A stretch of 64,000 nt of DNA, taken from NCBI GenBank assembly GCA_039707655.1, contig CM077671.1, positions 306,590,509 through 306,654,508 of the forward strand. Direction: 5' to 3'. Of this stretch, positions 11,844-22,719 are shown in pieces (positions within the stretch are counted from its first letter, which is position 1; the number at the start of each line of letters is the position of its first letter). A program made the translations under genes and the position numbers. The stretch comes from Elymus sibiricus (Eukaryota; Streptophyta; Magnoliopsida; Poales; Poaceae). The notes beneath the pieces were generated by a model. The model was not told where the DNA came from, made no database searches, and saw only the letters and a list, made by a program, of their open reading frames with translations.

Positions 11844-12718
11844 AGCTTGTTATTATTGATCATTGACAAGCATTCATCAAGGTCACGGTCATGCCGGACT
11901 ATCGTCCTATAGAACGCTCGGGCCGGTCGCTTCCCCACGCTGGCGCTCTGGACTAAAATAACCATCAGGAAGGCAACACTGTACCTTATCCTTTCCCCAA
12001 CGCCCGCGTCCACTCTTTTCTTCTTCCTCGCGACTTTCCCTGGCAGCAAACTCCATGGATCCAGGCAGCCTCAACTCCTACCTCCTATGCCGTTCACGCG
12101 CCTCTCGAGCAACGCTGACGTGCCGTTTCCAGGCAGCCTCTCGAGATACGGAATCCAGCGGCTGCGCATAAATAGATCGAGTGGCTACGCGCCGACGCCT
12201 ATCACTGCCCTTAATTCTCGCATGCGTCACTCCGACACTGGGGGATGCACCGACCCGACAACGATTAGGCCGGAGGACCCAACTGCAAAGAGATGCCACA
12301 GTCGCGTCGTCATACCCCGAAAACCTAGCCTCATCATCTGGAATGGATGGTAGGAATCTACGTCGGCGAACCATCAACGTTGCTACATACAACAACTCCA
12401 AGATGGGAAAGCTCGTGGTAAAATTAGGCAGACGCCGTGATCATTGATGGCTTAACACTAGAGACAGCTTAATTGCCTGCCAGCGTTGCCGAAATGGCCT
12501 AAGCAATGCACAATAAACATGTAATTAAAAGTCCCAAAACAAGAAAAAAAATCTCTTTCCGGAAGGTCAGGGGGTCTACCACACTTCCATACTGACGAAA
12601 CTGGTAAAAGAGGGGGGGGGGGGGGTGGCGAAGGAGAAGTGCGGCGCGACGCATTCAAAGATGACCTCTCTCTCTAAAACGGTTTATGATAAACCACCTC
12701 GCGGTGTTCATTATTTTG
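11844..12718. other. Unassigned intergenic sequence
   Basis: No recognised gene. Open frames of about 90-110 codons on both strands (for example minus 12078-12401) show no domain. A run of 14 G lies at 12612-12625. Confidence 0.3.
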
Positions 12719-12720
12719 TA

Positions 12721-12813
12721 TTCCCCCGTTCCAAAATAAGTGTCGCTGCTTTAGTATTAAATTTGTACTAACTTAGTATTAAATTTGCGACATTTATTTT
12801 GGGACGGAGGGAG
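12721..12813. mobile_element. Short Stowaway MITE, 93 bp
   Basis: Termini CCCCCGTTCCAAAATAAGTG and ...TTTATTTTGGGACGGAGGGAG are inverted repeats. They continue inward to GTGTCGC/GCGACAT, so nearly the whole element folds back. TA flanks both sides (12719-12720 and 12814-12815). Size and ends fit the small Triticeae Thalos/Athos-type Stowaways. Confidence 0.9.
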
Positions 12814-12815
12814 TA

Positions 12816-13295
12816 GTAAACAGATAAAACTATGTTCACACAGAGATGAGGAAGCATGCACACCGCAAGGTCATGCCCTCACCGTGACGCCCAACACGCC
12901 GATCATCAACGTCGAAGATCTGACAACCGAGATCTACGTCCCTAATGTTATCAAACCATGATGAATCTTAACATCATCTCCAACAACTCTCTTTTTCGCC
13001 ATAAATTCATGATGTCTCTGCGCGCACCCGTGCAGTCGTTATTTCGAGCATTTGTTAAGCTTAATTTTGAATTTTGAATTTTGAATTTAATTTCATAAAC
13101 ATTTGAAATGCTGTTGGAGTATGTGAGTGTGAAACATCATTATTCAAATTATTATTTTGATACAATAAACATGCGCATATCGTTTATATGCAAGTTTAAA
13201 AGAGAAATAGGAACAACGCAAATTATTGAACATAATTATCGGGGATCTACTAAAGCATCCATTCCGATAACCTGAAAAGTGTTATTGTGGAGTCT
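12816..13295. other. Unassigned, AT-rich
   Basis: No gene seen. It contains three perfect units of TTTTGAA at 13065-13085. A weak inverted pair (CATCTCCAACA near 12980 and TGTTGGAGTATG near 13112) may be a decayed MITE. Confidence 0.3.
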
Positions 13296-13298
13296 TAA

Positions 13299-14683
13299 GG
13301 GCATCTCCAACGCGAGTCACTCTTTCTCTCTCGCAAATGTCCCTTTTTACGTTTGAACTATTTTCGTGGGGAAGATGCCGAAGGACGCCATACAACGCTA
13401 CCCGCATACATTTCAGCAACAATTCAAACTAACAGGACGAAATTTGTTCAAAGACGGAGGAATTCATTGAAATTTCGTTATAATTTACATAAAAAGGTCA
13501 ATATTTTGACTGTTTTGCAAAAACAAAACTAAGAAAATAACCTATTCCCCATACCGGACGACCACCTCGTACGCGTGGCCGCCTTGCCCTGCCACACCGT
13601 TGTCACCGTCAATGTCGTTGTCGTTGTCGTCGCCGTGGTCCCTCCCGCGGTGGAACTTCCCGGAGGGCCGCGAAAGCCTTGTATGACGGTTGCCTGCCAC
13701 TCGTGGAGGGGCCGCTCTGCCTCCTGCTACGCGGTGCGGAAAGCCACCGCGACCACTGCCGACGTTGCCTGCGGAGCCCTGGCGGTAGCCTTGCCTCTAC
13801 TAGCGTAGGCGGAGCAGTCGCTAAGCGAACACTCCTCGCCGATCTTAGCGAGCTCACCGTCAAGGCGGCGGTGGCCATCTCCGCGGTGGTCATCAAGCGG
13901 TCGAACGCCCAGGCGGCAGCTAGCTGAGGGTCGTTGTAAACCCAATCCGGCACCACGTCGCTCTTGGCGAACGAGAGCGGCGACCGGCATTGCGTCGGTC
14001 GTGCCTCGCCACGCGCTCCGCCTAGGATACAACGTCCCTCGAGCCCGTGGCACCGCCATACCCACCTCCTCCAAGGTAGTGCAGGAGGTGACCCACGCCT
14101 TATTGATCGCAGGCGGCAGCTCCTCCTTGACGGCGAGGCGGTGGCGACGATGGCAAGCCGATGGGCCCGTACCGGTTGTGCGGCGGGGACGCCGGCTTGT
14201 CCTTGACGGCACGTCCTATCTGGACGCTGTGGTGGTGCCGGAGTGACGACGCCTCGTCCTTGACGCGGCTCGTCCTTGATTGGTGGCGAGTTGGTGACGG
14301 CGGCTCCTGCTTGACGCGCGCCATCGATGGCGGCGACGAACCCTTGTGACGTTTGTCAGCGCCGCCCTCCCGTCTGGTCAAATCGCGGCATGCTCTGAAC
14401 CGACATGAATGCAGTGCGACAATCAGCGTAGGCGTCCGATGGAAAGCGCAGGAGAGATGGGTGGAGGTTTTTTGGTGGGTCGGGATGGTTAGAAGCAGGC
14501 TTGCGACGGACCGAACGTCCGCAAAGCCCCATGTATGTCTTCAGTTTGCGGGAAAAAACACACGCCCAGACCGCTCAACGGACCAATATATATCCGCGTT
14601 GAATGACTTTCGCCGTCCGGAGACGTGAGACGGCTAATAAGTGGTTGTTGATTTTTTTTTTTTTTGAGCTGTTGGAGATGCTA
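13299..14683. mobile_element. Harbinger-like TIR element carrying a broken reading frame
   Basis: The left end TAA|GGGCATCTCCAACGCGAG mirrors the right end GAGCTGTTGGAGATGCT. The left terminus matches that of the element at 23588, which has a better-supported TAA target site. The sub-terminal sequence (ACATTTCAGCAACAATTCAA..., GGACGAAATT) also resembles the 23588 element. The right end is degenerate and its TSD is not preserved, so the exact boundary is uncertain. The interior is GC-rich and contains a minus-strand coding remnant. Confidence 0.6.
13609..14381 (-). pseudogene. Transposon-borne protein with VKxEPxSP-type repeats, frameshifted
   Basis: Three overlapping minus-strand frames (14381-14100, 14212-13727 and 13956-13609) look like one protein broken by shifts. 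The N-terminal part has imperfect repeats: ARVKQEPPSP, SRVKDEASS and RAVKDKPASPP. The C-terminal part includes VPDWVYNDPQLAAAWAFDRL. I associate VKEEP/SP-repeat proteins with Triticeae DNA transposons, but their role is unknown to me. Its position inside a TIR element supports transposon origin. No transposase catalytic motif is visible. Confidence 0.45.
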
Positions 14684-15048
14684 CTGGACCCCAAATCAAA
14701 GGACATCGTGCATGCCTAGTCAGGAAGCTGGCTAAATTACAAACCACACGAGCAGATCTGAATCCTCCGCGGTTCGTAGCAATTGGCTGAAGAACCCGTG
14801 TGCCTGCCGACCTTTTTTTAGCAATACATGTATGTGGCTGAAGAACTTTGGATCATACATGAGACTTGTCTGCTACAGTTCGATTCAGCATGACAATGGT
14901 ACTACAATGTTTTTGCCTCTTATCTTTGTAGTACTACCTTCATACCAAGACGTCTGATATTTTAATACGAAGAGAGTAAATTGCTTTTTTGATAAATGAC
15001 GCTTTTATTAACTTGAAATGAAGCATCAACCGATACTCGTACAACATT
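14684..15048. other. Unassigned intergenic sequence
   Basis: No gene. About 14933-14977 (TACTACCTTCATACC...GAAGAGAGTA) looks like a very degraded Stowaway end-to-end remnant. Confidence 0.3.
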
Positions 15049-15056
15049 GCTGCCGC

Positions 15057-15241
15057 CAGTGGGGAAGCCAGAAACTGAATATAAGGGGGACCGAAACATG
15101 TCATATAATGTTAGAGGGGGCCAAATCACCTAAACCTAGCTAATTTTGTCTGATAAATGGAGAATTAAAAGTACATATAGGTGTATTTGTGAGAGCATAG
15201 GGGGGCCAAGGCCCCTGCCAGCACCCCTGCCTCCGCCACTG
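15057..15241. mobile_element. hAT-superfamily MITE, 185 bp, with perfect 8-bp TSD
   Basis: The ends CAGTGGGGAAGCCAG and CTGCCTCCGCCACTG are imperfect inverted repeats of the CAGTGGCGGAGCCAG type. The element is flanked by GCTGCCGC at 15049-15056 and 15242-15249. An 8-bp duplication with CA...TG ends is diagnostic of hAT transposons. The interior is short and non-coding, with runs of G next to the ends (GGGGGACC, GGGGGGCC). Confidence 0.88.
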
Positions 15242-15318
15242 GCTGCCGCCACTAACACTCTTAGCTCGACTAATCACACTGGGTCGAGCTCCACCCAAAG
15301 TCCCAAACACACACTTAC

Positions 15319-15335
15319 AAAAGGTGAGAGCACGA
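15319..15335. repeat. 17-bp target-site duplication of the second SINE, left copy
   Basis: AAAAGGTGAGAGCACGA here and AAAAGGTGAGAGCGCGA at 15711-15727 differ by one base and bracket the second SINE. Confidence 0.8.
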
Positions 15336-15710
15336 CGAACCAAGCTGTAGTTGGATGGTAGAGGGATAATGGTATCCCCAATCTATCAGAGTTCAAGTTC
15401 TGTTGCTCGCATTATTTCTGTATTTATTTTAGGATTTTCGCCGATGCGCATTTAGTGGGAGGAGATGTTCCGTCGACGACGAGACGCCTACGGTGATTTC
15501 GTAAATCTCAAAATGATATGCCGGCTCAGTCTTTCGGAGGTGCTCATAAAAATAGGGTGTGCGTGTGTACGTTTATAAGGATGAGTGTATATAAGCGTTT
15601 GCGTATGTTCTGTGTTAAAAAAAAACTGATTTTTTTTTACACAAATCTTGATGCAAGATCAACGGATTATAACTGAGTCTCGGTCGACTGAATGTAGCAA
15701 AGCCATAAAA
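15336..15710 (+). mobile_element. tRNA-derived SINE, same family as 11523, with extended 3' end
   Basis: The sequence from the tRNA-like head (box A-like TAGTTGGATGGTAGAGG near 15348, box B-like GAGTTCAAGTTC at 15389-15400) to GTGTTAAAAAAAAACTG near 15630 aligns with the minus-strand SINE at 11523-11823. The insert continues another 80 bases to a second A tract (15706-15713) that abuts the duplicated target. So the inserted RNA was probably longer than the standard SINE. It lies directly upstream of the LysM gene, about 200 bp before its start codon. Confidence 0.8.
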
Positions 15711-15908
15711 AAAAGGTGAGAGCGCGAAGGGTTCCCGCGTCCGAGTCGTCGCCCAACAGCGCACACGAGATCCGAAGCGCGGTGGCCGACCTGCTCCGTA
15801 GCCTCGCGAGTCTCCATTCTCTCGGGTTTCCAGTCGCCACCCTCCGCAAACCGCGAGGCTCAAGTCAACAGTCCCTGTCACACGCTTCCGCGCCCCCCGG
15901 CCACCGTC

Positions 15909-18385
15909 ATGCCACTCCCGTCCACCCCACTCCACCGTCACCTGCTCCTACTCCTCCTCGCCGCCGTGGCCTCCGCCGCGTCCAAGCCCACGCCCGAGCC
16001 CTGCGCCTCCGCCACGGCCTGCCCCGCGCTGCTCTCCTACACCATCCACGCCGACCTCAAGCTCGCCGAGCTGGCCGCGCTCTTCGCCGCCGACCCGCTC
16101 GCCATCCTCGCAGCCAACGCCATCGACTTCGCCGTCCCTGGTCCGTCCAACCGCATCCTCCCGGCCGGCCTCGCGCTGCGCGTGCCGGTCCCCTGCGCCT
16201 GCTCCGGCGGCATTCGCAGGGCCACCTCCGTCCGCTACGTCTCCCGCCCGGGCGACACGCTCGCCTCCATCGCCTCGCGCGTCTACGGCGGCCTCACCGC
16301 CCCGGACTGGATCCGGGACTCCAACGGCATCCTCGACGCCGCCGAGGACGCCGTCGACGCCGGGACCGTGCTGCTCGTGCCGCTGCACTGCGCGTGCTTC
16401 GGCGGGGTGGACAACGGGGTGCCCGCCGTGTACCTCACGTACGTGGTGGCCAAGGGGGACACCGTGCCCGCCATTGCGCTGAGGTACCAGACCACGGCCA
16501 CCGACGTGATGAGCGTCAACGACTTGGCCACCGCCGACGTCGCCGCCGGGGACATCATCGTGCTCCCGCTGCCAGGTGAGTCGTTTTTGTTGCCACTTCT
16601 TTGAGATCCGGTAAATTTTGGTTTTGTGTGTTTTGATTTTGTGAGAACTGACAACACTGCACGTACGTAGCTCCCTGGTTGGTTGGTCAGATCCGATGTT
16701 TGGCAACAAAATTGGTTGGTGAACATTTATCGTTTACTCACGCACTCTAGTCGACAGACACCGATGCCATTCTGGCACAAACCGTTGTACTCTTCAGTAG
16801 CAATCTAGCTCTAGTCTCTATACTAATCTATCATCAGTGTCCATGAACAACTGGATGTTTGCACTTCAAACGTAGTTTGGTTTGGCGATACAGCAACGTG
16901 TACTAGGTTTAGTAGCTGTGTTTGCGTAATTGCACGGGCGCTCCCAGCATTGAAAAAGACAGCGCATGCTTTTTCTTCACGGCTACTTTTGGTCCTGCTC
17001 AGACTGACAAATGAAAAGAAAAAGATAGCAAAGGGAAAAGCATTCGTCAGTCTCATAATTTTCGCAGACATATGAACCATTTGAATTCCCCCACATTTGT
17101 CCTGGAACAGCCAAACAACTACACGTATGAAGTGTTGCAAAGGAAAACAATTCAGTCATACTGGTAGCAGAGCTCCGACCGTCAGTTTTTCATGTCATTT
17201 TGTTCATCACGTTACCCCAATGGCGAGTGATAAAATTATGGGGTTTAAGAATCTCATCTGTCTCAGAAAACAATCAACAAAAGAATCTCGTCTGTCTTTT
17301 CTGAAGAAAGTGAGGACAAAATTGGGTCCATCACTATTCCGAGATGCTCTGTCAGATCATGGGCTAACAGGACAAGGATTATTATTTTTTATTAGCTACT
17401 ATCCTTACTAGTCGGCAAACGGGACGAGCATATGCCTGATTTTCCCACATTGTCCTCATCTCTAATCTTGTCATTGCAACTTATTACCCTACCATCTGCT
17501 GCTCACTGACATCCTTCCATTTTCGTGTCCGTGTGCAGCGTGCACCTCGTCGTTCCCCACGTTCACCTCCGACCACGGGCTGGTCGTGGCGAACGGGACC
17601 TACGCAGTGACTGCCGACCGGTGTGTCCAGTGCAGCTGTGGTCCGGCCAGCTTGGAGTAGGCACCATCAATCCGCGCCCCAGATGGCCAGATTTCCCACT
17701 CGTCGGCCGATGATCTCTTTCTCTGACGCCGTCGCTCGATCTCGCTGCAGGCTGTTCTGCGTGCCGGCGCCGCTGGCGGACGCGGCGTGCTCGAGCATGC
17801 AGTGCGGCAACAGCAGCATGATGCTCGGCAACTTCACCCTCGTCATGACCGGCGCCGGCTGCAGCGTCACCTCCTGCGGCTACGGCGGCTACGCCAACGG
17901 CACAATCATCACCACGTAACTAATGCACCGCCCCAGATCCAGCTCGTTCTGCAATTCATTGACAGTTCCGTTTCATCTTTGCACCTTTCTTTCAGGTTAA
18001 CCACGGCGCTCAAGCCCCTATGCCCAGGTACGCACGCGAATTTTCTTGCCGCGGTTTTCAATATGCTTCATGTGGCTGTAACTGCCACTCCATGGATACG
18101 GAAGTGCTGATCGTTGGTTCAAACATTGCGCCGTTCTTGCGTGCAGTCCCGCACCAGTTCCCGCCGCTGATCCCGCCGCCGACGTCGTCCTTCTTCGAGA
18201 CGTACCTCGGCCCTTCACCGGCGCCGATGGCGTCGCAGGGGGGAATGAAGAACAATCCGACGCTGGCTGGGATGGCACCGGCGGGCAGCCAGGACGCCGT
18301 CGCCGGTGCTCCTCCCACGGGCCGGCACTTCAGCGACGTCATCGGAGTGTTCGCGCTCTGCCTTGTCAGCAACATCCTGTGGTAA
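15909..18385 (+). CDS. LYP: GPI-anchored LysM-domain protein (LYP/CEBiP class)
   Basis: Five exons joined at canonical GT/AG sites: 15909-16575, 17539-17656, 17751-17915, 17996-18027 and 18147-18385. They give 406 residues with frame kept throughout. The protein has a signal peptide (hydrophobic LLLLLLAAVASA, about 10-24) and three LysM modules (about 43-98, 107-161 and 174-222) separated by CxC pairs (CAC, CAC). A cysteine-rich part follows with QCSCGPASLE and SSMQCGNSS, then a Pro/Ser/Thr stretch and a hydrophobic C-terminus (GVFALCLVSNILW) typical of GPI anchoring. There is no kinase domain. Rice relatives (CEBiP, LYP4, LYP6) bind chitin or peptidoglycan at the plasma membrane and signal with the receptor kinase CERK1. 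The sequence resembles the LYP4/LYP6 branch more than CEBiP; this is from memory. The start is the first ATG giving a signal peptide. The gene appears intact. Confidence 0.92.
16576..17538 (+). other. Intron 1 of the LysM gene
   Basis: The 963-bp intron starts GTGAGT and ends TGTGCAG and splits a codon after its first base. No transposon or RNA gene was seen in it. Confidence 0.85.
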
Positions 18386-18802
18386 CCGAGCCGAGCGTCC
18401 ACGAGGGATCGATCGAGCAGCGGAACGTAAATCGACGGCTTCTTCCATTCGAGTTATTCTTTTTGTACAGGAGCAGCCGGCTGTTGTGCTCGGGCAGTGG
18501 GACTGCGCTGTGCCAAAAATTGTGGTTCCCCTGTAAAATTGAAAGAGAGCACTCTCGCTGAATTCTGTGTAGCACAAAGCAAGCAAGAAGGCATCCACGC
18601 GAGTATGCGCCCAGTTCGTGTGATTCGTTCAACAGATCAAAATGTAGGAGCGAGCTATTACATGGCCTAGGAGAAACCAAGAAATGGCTCTCAAACTAGG
18701 CTTCTGAACATTTTTTAACCAAAGACTGTTCTATGGTTGGTATTTTGCATTAAATTAAATATACACCGTAAAAAATTAATTAAAAAAAAAACGACGCCGC
18801 GC
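18386..18802 (+). other. 3' flank of the LysM gene
   Basis: Probable 3' UTR followed by AT-rich DNA. No clear AATAAA signal could be singled out. It ends in an A-rich stretch before a G homopolymer. Confidence 0.4.
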
Positions 18803-18827
18803 GGGGGGGGGGGGGGGGGGGGGGGGG
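18803..18827. repeat. Run of 25 G
   Basis: An uninterrupted homopolymer of 25 guanines follows GCGC. Length calls in such runs are error-prone. It lies next to a GC-rich block. Confidence 0.9.
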
Positions 18828-19607
18828 TCGTGCTGCCGGCCCTTGGCATCCTCTCCTCGTTCCCTCCCTCCCGCCGCCGCCGGAGATCACGCCGGGCGAA
18901 GCCTATGCCGTGGCCTATGACGGCGGCGGTGGGCATTCTCCCTCGTGCCATGGTGGCGTACTCCTCTCGCGGCGGCGACACACATCACGACGGTGATCCG
19001 GCGGCAAGGAGCGGTGGGATCCCGGCGGTGTGAGCGACAGCGGAGGCGCGATCACCCCGTGCTACGGAGGCGCTCCTGTGGTGGCGGTCAGGGTCGCGGA
19101 TCTCGCCGACCCAGGTGGGCTTGGGCGGGCCGACGGCTCGGTTCTACGGCAACGGGCTAGCGCGGTGGGCCTGGCCATGCTAGCTGCTTAGGCACCGTGG
19201 CTGGTCAGGCGGCGGCAGCAGGACCCTTTTGTCCAGTCTCCGTTAGAGAAGGCGGCGATCCTTGCACAAGATGCTAGGACGATTGTGTACGTTTTCGGAA
19301 ATCACAGATCAAATCTGTACTCCGATCACACCAAATTTCCTGATTTGATCGATCTCATCGATCATCGCAAAGCCGATTTGGATTTACGTTTCACTGTTAA
19401 CCCCGATGGCGGAAACCGACCGGTAGGGGTAGGTTGTGTCACGACCTCATCGATTCCGATCGACAGCAAACATAGCCTCAACGATCCCCATGTGCAGTTG
19501 ATCTCATCAACCGTGCACATAGCCGATCTCACAAACGACGACAAATGCCATCTGCCGCCTTCACATATCAAATATGCATCCGAACTGAATCCAAATCCTA
19601 TAACAGA
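18828..19607 (-). other. Probable leader/interior remnant of the second Copia element
   Basis: From the PBS at 19608 leftwards lies sequence that would be the element's 5' interior on the minus strand. It changes to GC-rich DNA left of about 19260. No gag or pol motif is recognisable and no second LTR is found to the left, so the element is truncated. How far the interior extends is unclear. Confidence 0.35.
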
Positions 19608-19620
19608 GGCTCTGATACCA
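19608..19620 (-). other. Primer-binding site of the second Copia element
   Basis: The minus strand reads TGGTATCAGAGCC, the exact Copia consensus complementary to initiator tRNA-Met, one base after the LTR end. Confidence 0.9.
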
Positions 19621-19621
19621 C

Positions 19622-21050
19622 TGTTGGGAACTACAATAGGGTGCGTTGACTGCAATATAAAACTTTTCCTACCTGCAGAACATCCAGGAACATGCTAAGA
19701 GGTATGGATCACAGATCGTTACCACTAGACGCGCAGTGCTGTACGTCGAAAGTAGAGTTGGGGCAGTGCGTCTCCGGGGTCGTCTCCTCCTCGTCGGTCT
19801 CCCACCTAGCCGATGGAATCCCACGAACAGGTTCGCCTGAACGGCGCAAGTGCACCGCCTCTAACGGTATCCGCGCATGCAGGAGGAACATCGTTCAACG
19901 GACTACTAGGTTCGATCACACAACCGGTGGCGAGTGGAGGTGGCTAGTTGCAACACATACAAAGCCCTAGTGATGGCGCCGAAGCGATCAACTGAATAAG
20001 TGTGCTGTACCTCCACTATATATAGGCATGCGTCGCGGGCTCAACTCTTGAGCCCCACACTGATCCTAAAGCCCATAAGTCTACTCGGCCACGATCCAAG
20101 TCCAGCTCGGATCTCATCCGACCAGTGTCCTGGGATCCGACCTCGTAGGTTCCTTCCCTTAAGCGCATGAGCCTTTAGGTTCTCGTTCACTTGGTAGCGA
20201 GTCAGATCACATCCCGCTCGGCTAGCCGGTAGCGGTCTCTAGCAAAGCGTGCCGACTCCAAGTGTCCGATGAAGCTGGTTAGGCGAACCTATACATGTCA
20301 CATTTATGTTCCCTTTGCCACACAATATATGTTGTCATGCCCAAGGCGATATGGTCATCCTTGTTGCAGCACGACCTCTTTCTCGTTCCTGTGAATCCGA
20401 CCAACACTTCAGATTATCTCATAATCCTCATCACATGGCCCTGCTTATCCAGGTCGGATCACCCCGAGGGGCCCAGATTATATCTCTCTGAATTGGAGGG
20501 GCAAATCTCATCTTGCTCGACCATGTCTCGCAGCATGGGTCTGGACAAGCCTGAAACTTACCTTTATAACTACCCAGTTACGGAGTACCGTTTGGTTAGC
20601 CCAAAGCAAGTCTCTTTCCATCCCGAGTGCATGAGTCAGCTCAGGTCTTAGGACACAGAACATATGTTGTACTAGAGACTCACAGATGACCTTATCTCAT
20701 TGCGTCTCATAGTTGGGTTTGTCCGACTCGGACCTTATCTGGACTCGGATGCGACTATGTCGTATCCGACCAGATATTTCCTAGTCCATATTATCCGGCT
20801 AGCATCCAATGCTACATGGTTAGTGAGACCAGACCATCCACCGTGTCATATGCTAGTCTAACTAGTTGCGTGTCAACACAACCCTTTCGACTAGGGACCA
20901 TTTAGGACAGTCATCATACAGTGCATAGTCTCACAAACAAGTCACGTACTTGTTAATACACATCACTAATAATGTCCAAGGACTATCTTTATTCATAAAC
21001 ACATAGGAAATATCATCATACATGATTGCCTCTAGGGCATATCTCCAACA
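19622..21050 (-). mobile_element. 5' LTR of a truncated Copia element, 1429 bp
   Basis: On the minus strand the LTR starts TGTTGGAGATATGCCCTAGA, the Angela-like head, and ends ...TAGTTCCCAACA. The tRNA-Met PBS follows. A TATA box (minus CCTATATATAG) lies at 20016-20026. No partner LTR exists in the window. At its right end it directly abuts a plus-strand Copia pol fragment, so it probably inserted into that element. A later deletion then removed its interior and 3' LTR together with the upstream part of the host element. Confidence 0.85.
20016..20026 (-). promoter_or_regulatory. TATA box in the second Copia LTR
   Basis: The minus strand reads CCTATATATAG about 1 kb from the LTR head, the usual U3/R position. 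Confidence 0.65.
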
Positions 21051-21078
21051 GCACCTCCTACACCACTGCGTACACGCC

Positions 21079-22719
21079 TACAACAAAGTAATTAACCCTG
21101 TTAATTATAAACACATAACCAAGTTTAGTTTAGCATCTTCCGCGGGTGAACCGATTACCCTTGAAGAGGCACTCAGTGACACAAGGTGGAAGAAAGCTAT
21201 TGAAGAAAAGTACATGTCACTCCAGAAAAATAAAACATGGCACCTGGTTCCCTCACAGCAAGGTAATAGGTTGATTGATTGCAAGTGGATATTAACAATC
21301 AAAAGAAAGTCTGATGAAACTATAGACCGTTGCAAAGCTAGGCTCATTGCTAAAGGTTTCAAAGAACAGTATGTCATAGACTATGAGGACCCTTTTAGTC
21401 ATGTTGTAAAAGCTGCAACCATTCATTTTGCTTTGTCTATTTCTATTCCAGGGGATGAAGCCTTAGACAACTAGATGTACAAAACGTGATTCTTCATGGT
21501 GTTCTAGAAGAGGAAGTGTACATGAAACAACCTTCTTGGTTCGAGGATAAAAATGCACCCTTCCATCTGTGCAAGCTTGATAAAGCCCTATATGGCCCGA
21601 AGCAAGCTCCCAGGGCATGGTACTCATGTCTCAGCCAAAAACTGCAACCACTTGGTTTTGTTCCTTCGAAGTACCTCATTGTTTGTTTATAATAAGTCAA
21701 ATACATCCATATATGTGCTTTATGTTGATTATATCATTGTTACAAGTTCATCTGATGAGGCAACGATAGGGTTGTTGAAGGATTTTAGTGTTGAGTATGC
21801 TCTCAAAGAACTAGGAGATGTGCATTTCTTCCTAGGCATTGAAGTAAAGATATATGGAGATGGTCTTCACTTATTTTAAGAAAAATATGCAAGTGTTTGG
21901 TAAAAAGAATTGCCTTGAAGGGTTGTAAGCCATGACCAACTCCATTATCTAGCACAAAAAAATATCTCTTGCAGAAGAACTCTTGAATCAAGAGGATAGA
22001 AGCATATACATAAGTTTAGTAGGTGCACTTCAATACTTGACTCTTACTAGAGCAAATGTCTTTTTTGCTGTTAACAAAATATGCCAGTTTCTTCATGCAC
22101 CCATCACAGTTCATTGGATTGTTGCCAAAACACATAATATGTGGAAAACACCATGAATGTTGGTCTTACTTTTAGCAAGTCATCATCCACTCTTCTCAGT
22201 GCCTTCTCTGGCTCTGATTGGGCAGGGTGTCTAGACAGACGCTCAACTGGTGAATGTGCAATATTTTTTTGGACCTAACCTAATATCAGGTGTGCAAAGA
22301 AACATGCTACTATATCAAGGTCAAGTTCATAGGCAAAATATAAGGTATTAGCAAATGTAACGACACAAATTATCTGGGTTCAATCCATGCCGGAGGATTT
22401 TGATCTGAAACACACTCAAGCCTCATGCTTATGGTGTAACAACCTTGGTGCTGCATACCTATCTGCTAATCTAGTTTTTCATGCAAGAACAAAACATATT
22501 GAAACATATTTCCATTTTTTCAGAGAAATGGTTGCTAACCAACAATTGGAAATTCGTTGTGTGCATTCCAGAGATCAGATTGCAGAATACTTTACCAAAC
22601 CATTGCCCACAAGAAGTTTTGAAGAATTCAAGTGCAATTTCAACTTGAAAAAATTGTTATTAAGGAAGGGTGTTATCACATACGTATGTGATAGGAGGCG
22701 TGCAAACCTAGTTAGTTAG
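21079..22719 (+). pseudogene. 3' half of a Copia pol (RT and RNase H), frameshifted
   Basis: Three broken frames follow Copia pol order. 21079-21474 has EPITLEEALSDTRWKKAIEEK, TWHLVPS and KARLIAKGF. 21474-21879 has [25 protein letters not shown] and then LYVDYIIVTSSSDEA. 22387-22719 has LWCNNLGAAYLSANLVFHAR, TKHIETYFHFFREMV and AEYFTKPLP, typical of the RNase H C-terminus. The catalytic YVDD box reads YVDY, so the second aspartate is lost. Stops and shifts occur between the pieces. Gag, protease and integrase are absent: the element is cut at 21050 by the adjoining LTR. The 3' end runs into the element's own LTR. Confidence 0.85.
22662..22670 (+). other. Polypurine tract of the third Copia element
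   Basis: AAGGAAGGG lies directly before the TG of the 212-bp LTR. Confidence 0.7.

Noticed and set aside
12980..13122. Possible MITE between CATCTCCAACA and TGTTGGAGTATG
   Set aside because: The inverted ends are short and imperfect and no target duplication is visible.
15716..16579. 287-codon frame overlapping the first exon of the LysM gene
   Set aside because: Arginine/alanine-rich shadow of the high-GC LysM exon in another register. The LysM frame has a signal peptide, domains and splice continuity.
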